Source of the DNA: Eubacteriales Family XIII. Incertae Sedis bacterium
Lineage (GTDB): Bacteria; Bacillota; Clostridia; Peptostreptococcales; Anaerovoracaceae
NCBI GenBank assembly: GCA_031272745.1
Contig: JAISTF010000013.1
Span: forward strand, 1-9,433
Direction of reading: 5' to 3'
DNA length: 9,433 bases
Shown: piece after piece, positions 1 to 6,358 of the stretch
Layout: the number at the start of each line of letters is the position of its first letter
How positions within the stretch are numbered: the first letter of the stretch is position 1
Program-made: the position numbers and the translations under genes
The notes under the pieces: model-generated
Databases searched by the model: none
Told to the model about the DNA's origin: nothing
Seen by the model: the letters and a program-made list of their open reading frames with translations, nothing else

Positions 1-1137
1 CCGCGCTGCCGGCGTGAACAGCCCCGACTGCGCCATGAGCACAAACAGCCCCACCGTCTTCAGCGTCACGGTCTTGCCGCCCGTATTCGGCCCCGTGACG
101 ACGAGCACGTTTTCGGGGCAGGAAGGATCCCGTGCATCGCCGCCGCCGCCGCGCGTCCCGAGACGCACGGACACGGGCACGACGCGGTCCTGCGGAATCA
201 AAGGATTGCGTCCCTGTTCGATGTCGATCCCCCCGCCCGCCGGCACGATCTCGGGCCGGAACGCCTTCATGTCGAGCGCGAGGTTTGCCTTCGCAAACGC
301 AAAGTCCAGTTCCCCGAGCAGGCGCTGGTTTTCGCGCAGCCCCTCCGCGCACGCGCCGACCTCGGCGGACATCTCCGCGAGGATCCGCTCGACCTCCGCT
401 TCCTCCTCCAGCTCGAGCTCGCGCAGTTTGTTATTCAAATCCACGACGGCCTGGGGCTCGATGAACAGCGTCGCGCCGCCCTTGCTGCGGTCGTGCACGA
501 TGCCGGGGAACCGGCCCGCCTGCTCCTGTTTCACGGGCACGACGAAGCGCCCGTTGCGCATCGTCACGACGCGATCCTGCAATGCGCCGGCCACGCCCGC
601 GGGCGCGTCCCCCGACACATAGCGCGCAAGTTTTTCGCGGATCTTGTCGTGCTGCGCGTCGATCTGCCGCCGCAGCCTGCGCAGCGCGGGGCTCGCGCCG
701 TCCGCCATCTCCGTGTCCGAAACGATGGACGAGACGATGCGTTTTTCGACGGCCGGAAAGAGCGTCAGCCCCTCGGCCGCGCGGCGCACCTGCCGCGCTT
801 CCTCCGGCGGGACGTCCGAGAGCAGAAACGCGCGCACCTGCCGCGCGATCGCGATCGCCGACGCGACGTGCAGCAGCTGCCGCATCGTCAGCGCCCCGCC
901 CTTCGACGCGAGCGTCGCCGTTCCGCCCGCGTCGCCGGGCTCGGCCAACGGCGGCGTCCCCTTGCGCAAACAGACGAAGACCGCTTCCGCCGTCTCCGCC
1001 TGCCTTCGGTTTGCCTCTTCGATGCGATCCGCGGGCGCGAGCCCGCGCGCAAGATGAGCCCCGAGCGCGGACGCCGTCCGCCCCGCGAGCATTTCTATGA
1101 TGGTTTCGTATTCAAGGACCCGGAATTCCCGTACCAC
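1..1137 (-). CDS. mutS2: Endonuclease MutS2, N-terminal 379 residues (partial, cut by left edge)
   Basis: MutS2 is a MutS-family ATPase without the mismatch-recognition domain. In the family it suppresses homologous recombination and/or splits collided ribosomes, usually through a C-terminal Smr domain, which here lies outside the window. Seen: a family-like start (FRVLEYETIIEML, residues 5-17), the core lever region including RNGRFVVPVKQE (194-205) and GGATLFIEP (220-228), a charged helical stretch (about 238-275), and the Walker A motif GPNTGGKT at residues 349-356, close to its usual place. A Gly-rich loop (about 328-340) precedes the Walker strand. The start is GTG at 1137: an in-frame stop lies at 1194-1192 and no ATG or TTG start lies between. 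No good Shine-Dalgarno site is visible. The gene begins 19 bases after the zapA stop, so translational coupling is likely. In B. subtilis cvpA-like and polX genes lie between zapA and mutS2; here they do not. Confidence 0.93.
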   Translation of the reverse strand, partial: MVREFRVLEYETIIEMLAGRTASALGAHLARGLAPADRIEEANRRQAETAEAVFVCLRKGTPPLAEPGDAGGTATLASKGGALTMRQLLHVASAIAIARQVRAFLLSDVPPEEARQVRRAAEGLTLFPAVEKRIVSSIVSDTEMADGASPALRRLRRQIDAQHDKIREKLARYVSGDAPAGVAGALQDRVVTMRNGRFVVPVKQEQAGRFPGIVHDRSKGGATLFIEPQAVVDLNNKLRELELEEEAEVERILAEMSAEVGACAEGLRENQRLLGELDFAFAKANLALDMKAFRPEIVPAGGGIDIEQGRNPLIPQDRVVPVSVRLGTRGGGGDARDPSCPENVLVVTGPNTGGKTVTLKTVGLFVLMAQSGLFTPAAR

Positions 1138-1156
1138 GGCCGCCGTGCCCGCCGCG

Positions 1157-1780
1157 TCACTGCCCGCCGCGATAACGCTCCAAATCGCCCTTCATCTGGA
1201 TGTTCTCCATCTGAAGCTCGAAATAATTCCCTTCGATTTCCTTCAGCTTGTCCTGCAGTTCGTTGATCCGCGCGCCCGTGTCCACGCTTTGGGTCGTCGC
1301 GTTGCGGAGCTGGTCGACCGCGGAAGCCAACTCGCCTTCGAGCCGCGCGATCACCGCCGCCTGCTCCTCCGTCTTGCGGATGAGCCCGTCGACCTCGATC
1401 GTCTTCTGGTTGAGCCGCTCCTGGAGCGCGTCCTTCTGCTCCGACACGGCCTTCGCGTCCTCTTTGTACTGGAGATGCGTCCGCTTCGCCTCTTCCCAGA
1501 GCTGTTGGTAATGCGCGATGTCGCGGTCGAGCTGCTCCCGCTCCCGCCCCGCCGACTGCTGCGCGTCGCGCTCGTTGAAGAGCTCCTCCGAGATGTTGAT
1601 GGCCGCGAGCATCGCGAGCGCGCCCACGGAACCGACCGCACCCTTCGTCGTCAGGTCGCGCATCACTTCGTCGACATGCGCCGCAATCCGCGCCACGCGA
1701 TCCTTCGGCTCGGTCGACGCCACAGTATATTCCTGCCCATAGATTTTCACGGGAATTTTGGTGTATGCCGGCTCTGTCAT
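1157..1780 (-). CDS. zapA: Cell division protein ZapA with extended C-terminal coiled coil
   Basis: ZapA binds FtsZ and promotes bundling of its protofilaments at the division site. The N-terminal part (about residues 7-70) is a typical ZapA domain: KIPVKIYGQEYTVAS strands, then RVARIAAHVDEVMRDL and the helix GALAMLAAINISEELFNE. From about residue 66 to the end (207) the protein is highly charged, rich in Glu, Gln and Arg, and reads as one long coiled coil. ZapA proteins are commonly about 80-110 residues, so the tail roughly doubles the length. The ATG at 1780 is preceded by a strong Shine-Dalgarno GGAGGAG (1792-1786) with a 5-base spacer. It sits between pheT and mutS2, matching the Firmicutes order. 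The AT-rich upstream gap suggests a promoter of its own besides any read-through from pheST. The domain assignment is firm; the role of the tail is unknown. Confidence 0.9.
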   Translation of the reverse strand: MTEPAYTKIPVKIYGQEYTVASTEPKDRVARIAAHVDEVMRDLTTKGAVGSVGALAMLAAINISEELFNERDAQQSAGREREQLDRDIAHYQQLWEEAKRTHLQYKEDAKAVSEQKDALQERLNQKTIEVDGLIRKTEEQAAVIARLEGELASAVDQLRNATTQSVDTGARINELQDKLKEIEGNYFELQMENIQMKGDLERYRGGQ

Positions 1781-1827
1781 TTTGGCTCCTCCGTACGCAG
1801 TTCGCTGTTGGTTTCTCTTTTCCTCAT

Positions 1828-1886
1828 ATCATACAATAATTTCATCTATAATTGGTAGATTTTTTTTCGCTCAAACCGTTTTTTTT
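1828..1886 (-). promoter_or_regulatory. AT-rich upstream region of zapA with two A-tracts and weak promoter boxes
   Basis: The 118-base gap between pheT and zapA is AT-rich in an otherwise very GC-rich window. Read on the minus strand it has two runs of eight A (1886-1879 and 1867-1860) whose starts are 19 bases apart. Candidate boxes are TTGAGC (1874-1869) with TTATAG or TATAGA 17-18 bases downstream (about 1851-1845), and a separate TATGAT (1833-1828), which has no good -35. The A-tracts could act as an UP element. No hairpin with a T-run was seen that would end pheT. Exact boxes are a guess; that a promoter is present is a reasonable inference. Confidence 0.35.
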
Positions 1887-1898
1887 CACAAGCCGCCC

Positions 1899-4403
1899 TC
1901 ACGCGTCGCGCAGCGCGGCGCCGGTTTCGGATTCGAGCGCCTTCACGATGCGGGCCTGCGTCTTGTTCACTTCCTCGTCCGTCAGCGTGCGGTCCTTCGC
2001 GCGGAAGGTGAGGCTGAACGCGAGGCTCTTCTTGCCCTCGGGCACCTGCTTGCCGCGGTAGATGTCGAAGAGCGCAACGCTTTCGAGCGTCCGCCCGCCC
2101 TTTTCGCGAATCACGGCTTCGAGCCGCCCCGCCGTCACGTCCTCGTCCACGATCAGCGCGATGTCGCGCGGCGCCGCCGGGAATTTCGGCAGCGGGCTGT
2201 ATTCGCGCGCGGTCACGGCCGCCTCTGCGAGCGCGTCGAAGTCGAGCTCAAACGCGACCACACGCTCCTCGATCCCGTACCGCGCCGACACGTCCGGATG
2301 CAACTCCCCGATGACACCGTACTCCGCCACCGCCGCGCACCGCCCGGGATGCCACGTCGGCAAGTCATCCGTCGGCACCAGCGCCGGTGCCCCGAGCCCG
2401 AGCCGTGCGAACGCCTTCTCCAGCACCCCTTTGAGCAGAAAGAAGTCCGCGCCGCCGCCGCGCAGATACCAGGCCGCGCACAGAGACAAGCGCTCCGACG
2501 GCAATTCGTTATTGGATGTGGCGTGGAACGTGTTGCCGATTTCAAACAGGAAGGCTTCCTCGTTGCCGCGGTTGAAATTGCGCGCGAGGACTTCGAGCAT
2601 GTTCGGCAGGAGCGTCGTGCGCATGACGCTGTTTTCCTCGCCGAGCGGGTTGAGCAGGCGCACGAAGTCCGTCTTTTTCGGGTCGTTCTGTGCGCCGATC
2701 AACGCCACGCCTTCAGGCGAGACAAAGCTGTAGGTCGCGATTTCCGACAGGCCCGCGCCCGTCAAAACCTCGCGCAGGATGCCGCGCACGAACCAGCTTT
2801 TCGAAACGCCCGAGGACACGCTGTCCGCGTGCAGAGACGCGGGGAGCTTGTCGTAGCCGTAGAGCCGCGCGACCTCTTCGCTGAGGTCGATCTCCTCTTT
2901 GAGGTCAATACGCACGGCCGGCGGCGTCACGAGGAGCTGCTCGCCTTTGACCTCGACGCCCATTTCGAGGCGGCGGAGCAAGGCGGCCATGTCGTCGGCG
3001 CTGATGCCGGTCCCAAGCACGGCGTTGATGCGGCCGGCGCGCGCCATGATCGTGGTCTTCGCCTGCGGCGCGGGGTAGCAGTCCGCCGCGCCCGGGAGCA
3101 CCTTGCCCGCGCCCGTCAATTGAATCAGTTGACAGACCCTGTCCGAAGCCGTCTGCGCGAGTTCCGCGGGCACGCCCTTTTCGTAGCGCGAAGACGCTTC
3201 CGTGCGCAGGCCGAGCTTCTTGCTCGTGCGCCGGATGCCCGCGGCCGTGAAGCACGCGGCCTCGATGAGAATCGTCGTCGTCGCATCCGTGATCTCGGAG
3301 TTGAGCCCGCCCATGACGCCCGCAATCGCGACGCCCCTGCGCCCGTCCTTGATGAGCAGCGTGTCCGCGTCGAGCGTGCGCTCCGTGCCGTCGAGCGTCG
3401 TGAATTTTTCGCCCGCGGCCGCCGTGTCGACGAGGATCTCGCCGCCCGCGATCTCTGTGATGTCGAAAGCGTGGATCGGGTGGCCGAGCTCGAGCATGAC
3501 GTAGTTCGTGATGTCGACGATGTTGTTGATGGGGCGCATGCCCGCGAGCATGAGCCGCTGCTGCATCCACCACGGGCTGTCTTCGATGACCACGTCCGTC
3601 GCGACGCGCGCGATGTAGCGCGGGCAGAGCTCCGGCTTCGCGATCTGCACCTTGACGAAGTCCTCCGCCGTCTGTCCGGCGCCCGCGAGGCTCGCGTCCT
3701 CGCGCGCCAGCACTTCAATCGGCTCCAGCGGCCGGTCGTACACCGCCGCGTATTCCCGCGCCATGCCGTAGATCGACAGGCAGTCCGGCCGGTTCGGCGT
3801 GATTTCAAAGTCGATGACGCTCGCGAAGCGCAGACCGAGCGCGTCGAGCGCGTCCGTGCCGATGTATTTGTCCGCGCGAAATTCCTTCGGCAGCGTCCAG
3901 ATGCCGTCCTTGCAGTGCATCGGCACGACCTTGTCGTCGAAGCCGAGCTCCTGCGCGGAGCAGATCATGCCCTCGCTGACCTCGCCGCGCAGCTTCCCCT
4001 TCTTGATGGTCACGCCACCCGGCAGCGCCGCGCCGTGCACGGCCACGGGGACGAAGTCGCCCGCGGACACGTTCGGCGCGCCCGTCACGATCTGCAACAC
4101 CTCGCGTTCGCCGCGCTCGCCGCGCGTCGCTGCCGCGGCCTCCGCCGCCACGAGTTCGTCGATCGCGCCGTGCGCCGTGCGCTCCGCGCCGCGCGTCACG
4201 TCCACACGGCAGACGACGAGATGGTCCGAATCCGGATGCGGCCAAACCTCGAGCACCTTGCCGATGACGACGCCCGTGACGTTCGTGCCGAAGCGCTCCT
4301 GCGCCTCGATGTTCGACCCGCTCATCACCATGCGCTCCGCCACGTCCTCCTGCGAGAAGCGGCCGGACACATATTCCTCCATCCAAGAAACAGGGACTTT
4401 CAT
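1899..4403 (-). CDS. pheT: Phenylalanyl-tRNA synthetase beta subunit
   Basis: PheT pairs with PheS as an alpha2-beta2 enzyme that charges tRNA(Phe); the beta chain binds tRNA and edits misacylated Tyr-tRNA(Phe). Domains in order over 834 residues: N-terminal B1 (MKVPVSWMEEYV), the EMAP-like OB fold (about 42-155, with IGKVLEVWPHPDSDHL and LRGEVSEGMICS), the B3/B4 region including the editing site (from about 196, DFEITPNRPDCLSIYGMARE), B5 (about 430-500), the catalytic-like B6/B7 core, and the C-terminal FDX-ACB anticodon-binding domain (about 736-834, FPAAPRDIALIVDEDV). Residues about 70-101 are an Ala/Arg/Glu-rich insertion in the OB fold that common bacterial PheT lacks; it accounts for the protein being about 30 residues longer than B. 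subtilis PheT. The ATG at 4403 has AAGGAG (4414-4409) 5 bases upstream. Only 14 bases separate it from the pheS stop, so the two are one transcript. Confidence 0.97.
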   Translation of the reverse strand: MKVPVSWMEEYVSGRFSQEDVAERMVMSGSNIEAQERFGTNVTGVVIGKVLEVWPHPDSDHLVVCRVDVTRGAERTAHGAIDELVAAEAAAATRGERGEREVLQIVTGAPNVSAGDFVPVAVHGAALPGGVTIKKGKLRGEVSEGMICSAQELGFDDKVVPMHCKDGIWTLPKEFRADKYIGTDALDALGLRFASVIDFEITPNRPDCLSIYGMAREYAAVYDRPLEPIEVLAREDASLAGAGQTAEDFVKVQIAKPELCPRYIARVATDVVIEDSPWWMQQRLMLAGMRPINNIVDITNYVMLELGHPIHAFDITEIAGGEILVDTAAAGEKFTTLDGTERTLDADTLLIKDGRRGVAIAGVMGGLNSEITDATTTILIEAACFTAAGIRRTSKKLGLRTEASSRYEKGVPAELAQTASDRVCQLIQLTGAGKVLPGAADCYPAPQAKTTIMARAGRINAVLGTGISADDMAALLRRLEMGVEVKGEQLLVTPPAVRIDLKEEIDLSEEVARLYGYDKLPASLHADSVSSGVSKSWFVRGILREVLTGAGLSEIATYSFVSPEGVALIGAQNDPKKTDFVRLLNPLGEENSVMRTTLLPNMLEVLARNFNRGNEEAFLFEIGNTFHATSNNELPSERLSLCAAWYLRGGGADFFLLKGVLEKAFARLGLGAPALVPTDDLPTWHPGRCAAVAEYGVIGELHPDVSARYGIEERVVAFELDFDALAEAAVTAREYSPLPKFPAAPRDIALIVDEDVTAGRLEAVIREKGGRTLESVALFDIYRGKQVPEGKKSLAFSLTFRAKDRTLTDEEVNKTQARIVKALESETGAALRDA

Positions 4404-4417
4404 TTTTTCTCCTTACC

Positions 4418-5443
4418 TTAGTAGAACTGCCCGATGAACCGGACGTCGTTTTCATAAAACAGCCGGATGTCGTCGATTCCGTGCTTCAGCATCGCCGTAC
4501 GCTCCACGCCGACGCCGAACGCAAACCCCGTGTACCGCTCCGTGTCGATGTCCGCAACCTTCAGCACGTTCGGGTGCACCATGCCGCAGCCGAGGATCTC
4601 GATCCAGCCCGAGCCGTGGCAGACGCGGCACGACGGGTCCTCGCCCCCGCAGAGGAAGCAGCTCACATCCACCTCGGCGGACGGCTCCGTGAACGGGAAG
4701 AAATGCGGCCGGAACTTCGTCTTCACGTCTGCGCCGAACATGCGCTTTGCGAAGGCGTCGAGCGTCCCCTTGAGGTCGCCCATCGTCACGCCCTCGTCGA
4801 CGAGCAGGCCCTCGACCTGATGAAACATCGGCGAATGCGTCGCGTCCGGCGTGTCCGTGCGGAAGCAACGTCCCGGCGAGATCACCTTGACGGGCGGCGC
4901 CTGCGCGAGCAGCGTGCGCACCTGCACGGGCGACGTCTGCGTCCGGAGCAGGATGTCGTCCGAGATGTAAAACGTATCCGACATGTCGCGCGACGGGTGG
5001 TCGGGCGCCGCGTTGAGCGCGTCGAAATTGAAGAAGACGGTCTCAACCTCGGGCCCCTCCGTCACGGAATACCCCATGCTCATGAAGATGCCCGCGATTT
5101 CGTCGATTGTCTGCGTGATCATATGCCGCGCCCCTGCGGGGACCGTGCGCGACGGCTCCGTCACGTCGATGCGCTCCGCCGCGAGCTGCGCCGACCGGCC
5201 CGCGCTTGCAAACGCCTCTTTGCGCTCCTGCAATAGCGTCTCCAACGCATCCTTCGCCGTGTTCACGGCCTGCCCGAACGCTTTGCGCTCCTCGGGCGCG
5301 ATCTCGCCCATCGACCGCAACAACGCTGTCAGTTCGCCCTTCTTGCCGAGGTAACGGATTCGCACATCCTCGACCGCCTGCGCGTCCTGCGCCTGTTCCA
5401 AGGCCCCGCGCGCCTCCGCCAAAATCTCATCCGGTTTCTTCAT
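4418..5443 (-). CDS. pheS: Phenylalanyl-tRNA synthetase alpha subunit
   Basis: PheS is the catalytic subunit that activates phenylalanine with ATP and transfers it to tRNA(Phe). From the ATG at 5443 the protein has 341 residues, the usual length. It shows an N-terminal coiled coil (about 1-90), the class II core with TEGPEVE (128-134), motif 2 CFRTDTPDATHSPMFHQ (193-209), a CxxC...CxxC cluster (Cys 262, 265, 272, 275) followed by GWIEILGCGMVHPNVL, and motif 3 FAFGVGVERTAML (307-319). The start is a choice. ATG 5443 has GGGAG 5 bases upstream and gives MKKPDEILAEARG as a family-like N-terminus. ATG 5482 would add 13 residues and overlap the upstream stop as ATGA, but it lies partly in a 9-bp hairpin arm. 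I prefer 5443. No T-box leader is visible upstream. Confidence 0.95.
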   Translation of the reverse strand: MKKPDEILAEARGALEQAQDAQAVEDVRIRYLGKKGELTALLRSMGEIAPEERKAFGQAVNTAKDALETLLQERKEAFASAGRSAQLAAERIDVTEPSRTVPAGARHMITQTIDEIAGIFMSMGYSVTEGPEVETVFFNFDALNAAPDHPSRDMSDTFYISDDILLRTQTSPVQVRTLLAQAPPVKVISPGRCFRTDTPDATHSPMFHQVEGLLVDEGVTMGDLKGTLDAFAKRMFGADVKTKFRPHFFPFTEPSAEVDVSCFLCGGEDPSCRVCHGSGWIEILGCGMVHPNVLKVADIDTERYTGFAFGVGVERTAMLKHGIDDIRLFYENDVRFIGQFY

Positions 5444-5478
5444 ACCCACTCCCATTCCGTCACTGCCTGCTTCCATTG

Positions 5479-6270
5479 TCATTCTCGGGCGCAGACCCGA
5501 GAATCCGGCAAAACCTGCCGCCTGTACTCATACATCACGAGCGCCGCCGAGACCGCCGCGTTCAGCGACTCCGCCCCCTCGCGCATCGGAATTCCGACCG
5601 TCAAATCCGCGTCCTCGCGCAGCGCCGCCGACACGCCCGCGCCCTCGTTGCCGACCACAAGCGCAATCCCGCCGCCATCGCCCGCAAGCCTCACTTCCGA
5701 ATAATCGACTCCGCCCGCCTCGCACACGACGACGCGCAGCCCCGTCGCTCTCGCCGCCTGAAGTACGTCCGCCGCCTCCAGGCCCTCCCGGATGCCCGCC
5801 GCGAACCGGAACAACGCCCCCGCCGCGCTGCGCACCACCTTGTCCGACCAGAGGTCCGCCGTGCCCTTCACGCACCACACCGCGCCGAAGCCCGCCGCGT
5901 ACGCCGTCCGGATCATCGTCCCGACGTTCCCCGGATCCTGGATGCGGTCGAGGACAAGCACCGCCAACGGGCCGGATCCTGCGACTTCGGCTTCGCCTCC
6001 GCGCAGGATGACAATAGGGGCCTTCGGCTTCTCGACGATCGCGAGCACCCCTTGCGGCGTCACGGTCTGCGCGATTTCGTCGAAGAGCACGTCGGCCACG
6101 TCCGTCCCGCGCCGGAGCACCGTCCGCACGACGAGTCCCGCGCCCCGCGCCTCCGCGATCAGCTTCTCCCCCTCCACGAGGAACGCCCCCTCCTTGTCGC
6201 GCCCGCTTTTCGTCCGCAGTTTCCGCGCCAGTTTCAGCGCCGCGTTGTCCCGTGAAGTGATCACATCCAT
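5479..6270 (-). CDS. SpoU/TrmH-family (SPOUT) RNA 2'-O-methyltransferase, YsgA-like
   Basis: It probably methylates a ribose 2'-OH in rRNA or tRNA using S-adenosylmethionine; the target nucleotide cannot be told from sequence. From ATG 6270 it has 263 residues. An N-terminal substrate-binding region (MDVITSRDNAALKLARKLRT, then FLVEGEKLIAEA) precedes the knotted SPOUT domain with motif 1 DRIQDPGNVGTMIRTAYAAG (108-127), motif 2 LVVGNEGAGVS (204-214) and motif 3 IPMREGAESLNAAVSAAL (227-244). The open frame extends to 6360, but that stretch crosses the promoter region and is not family-like. No Shine-Dalgarno precedes ATG 6270, and a -10 box ends only 10 bases upstream, so the mRNA may be leaderless. 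Two palindromes contribute coding DNA: residues 88-99, between the two domains, and the last eight residues, 256-263. The position upstream of pheS matches B. subtilis ysgA. Confidence 0.9.
   Translation of the reverse strand: MDVITSRDNAALKLARKLRTKSGRDKEGAFLVEGEKLIAEARGAGLVVRTVLRRGTDVADVLFDEIAQTVTPQGVLAIVEKPKAPIVILRGGEAEVAGSGPLAVLVLDRIQDPGNVGTMIRTAYAAGFGAVWCVKGTADLWSDKVVRSAAGALFRFAAGIREGLEAADVLQAARATGLRVVVCEAGGVDYSEVRLAGDGGGIALVVGNEGAGVSAALREDADLTVGIPMREGAESLNAAVSAALVMYEYRRQVLPDSRVCARE
5481..5504. repeat. Perfect 9-bp palindrome at the methyltransferase/pheS junction
   Basis: On the plus strand ATTCTCGGG (5481-5489), loop CGCAGA (5490-5495) and CCCGAGAAT (5496-5504) form a perfect inverted repeat. 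No T-run follows on either strand, so it is not a typical intrinsic terminator. It encodes the last eight residues of the methyltransferase (DSRVCARE), which lie after the family's conserved end, and it takes in the first two bases of the alternative pheS ATG at 5482. It has the form of a REP-like dispersed palindrome; copies elsewhere in the genome could not be checked. Confidence 0.7.
5976..6009. repeat. Palindromic element inside the methyltransferase coding sequence
   Basis: ATCCTGCG (5976-5983) and CGCAGGAT (6002-6009) are perfect 8-bp inverted arms around an 18-base centre (5984-6001). The centre holds a smaller GGC-TTC-GCC hairpin (5989-5997). In the minus-strand gene the element encodes residues 88-99 (ILRGGEAEVAGS), in the linker just before SPOUT motif 1, where related proteins have an unconserved loop. 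It keeps the frame. The form is that of a dispersed palindromic repeat that has entered a gene; this is inference from one copy. Confidence 0.6.
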
Positions 6271-6280
6271 ACTGCGAAAA

Positions 6281-6289
6281 AGTATACCA
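6281..6289 (-). promoter_or_regulatory. Extended -10 promoter for the methyltransferase
   Basis: On the minus strand TGG-TATACT (6289-6281) is an extended -10 box, with 5 of 6 matches to TATAAT and TG in the right place. No recognisable -35 lies at the usual distance. The start ATG (6270) is 10 bases beyond the box, so transcription would begin at or within a few bases of the initiation codon. Confidence 0.5.
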
Positions 6290-6331
6290 CAAAACCCACA
6301 GCCGCACCCGCAGGCTGGTGGGGATTTGTGG
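6287..6331. repeat. Inverted repeat between divergent promoters
   Basis: CCACAAA (6287-6293) is the exact reverse complement of TTTGTGG (6325-6331). Inside them AGCC (6300-6303) pairs with GGCT (6313-6316), with imperfect C/G runs between. The outer arms supply the TG of the extended -10 boxes on both sides, so the two divergent promoters are near mirror images. It could be an operator for a dimeric regulator or just the outcome of symmetrical promoters. Confidence 0.5.
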
Positions 6332-6351
6332 TAGAATACATCGCAAGGAGG
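6329..6351 (+). promoter_or_regulatory. Extended -10 box and ribosome binding site of the phosphoribosyltransferase gene
   Basis: TGG-TAGAAT (6329-6337) is an extended -10 candidate with no clear -35. A strong Shine-Dalgarno AAGGAGG (6345-6351) follows, 7 bases before the ATG at 6359. If this box is used, the transcript would start just before the Shine-Dalgarno, giving an unusually short 5' leader of about 15 bases; a start further upstream is possible. Confidence 0.45.
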
Positions 6352-6358
6352 CAACGGC

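Noticed and set aside
14..1266. Several plus-strand frames opposite mutS2
   Set aside because: The minus strand gives a continuous MutS2 sequence with Walker A over the whole interval; the plus frames are Arg/Ser/Pro-rich shadows.
1847..1852. Perfect TATAAT on the plus strand
   Set aside because: No -35 at a fitting distance and it would only read antisense into pheT; probably chance in an AT-rich gap.
1758..4421. Open frame of 887 codons on the plus strand opposite pheT
   Set aside because: Its product is an Arg/His/Asp/Val-rich string with no recognisable domain, and it exactly shadows pheT, whose full-length domain content is certain. High GC in third positions keeps antisense frames open.
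5444..5478. T-box leader before pheS
   Set aside because: The upstream gene ends at 5479, leaving no room, and no T-box bulge sequence was seen.
5444..5482. pheS start at 5482 (ATGA overlap with the methyltransferase stop)
   Set aside because: It adds 13 Gly/Met-rich residues not typical of PheS, and part of the ATG lies in a hairpin; ATG 5443 has a better Shine-Dalgarno and gives the usual length. Not fully excluded.
6281..6337. The inverted repeat between the divergent genes as a terminator
   Set aside because: It lies between divergent starts, has an imperfect stem and no T-run after it.
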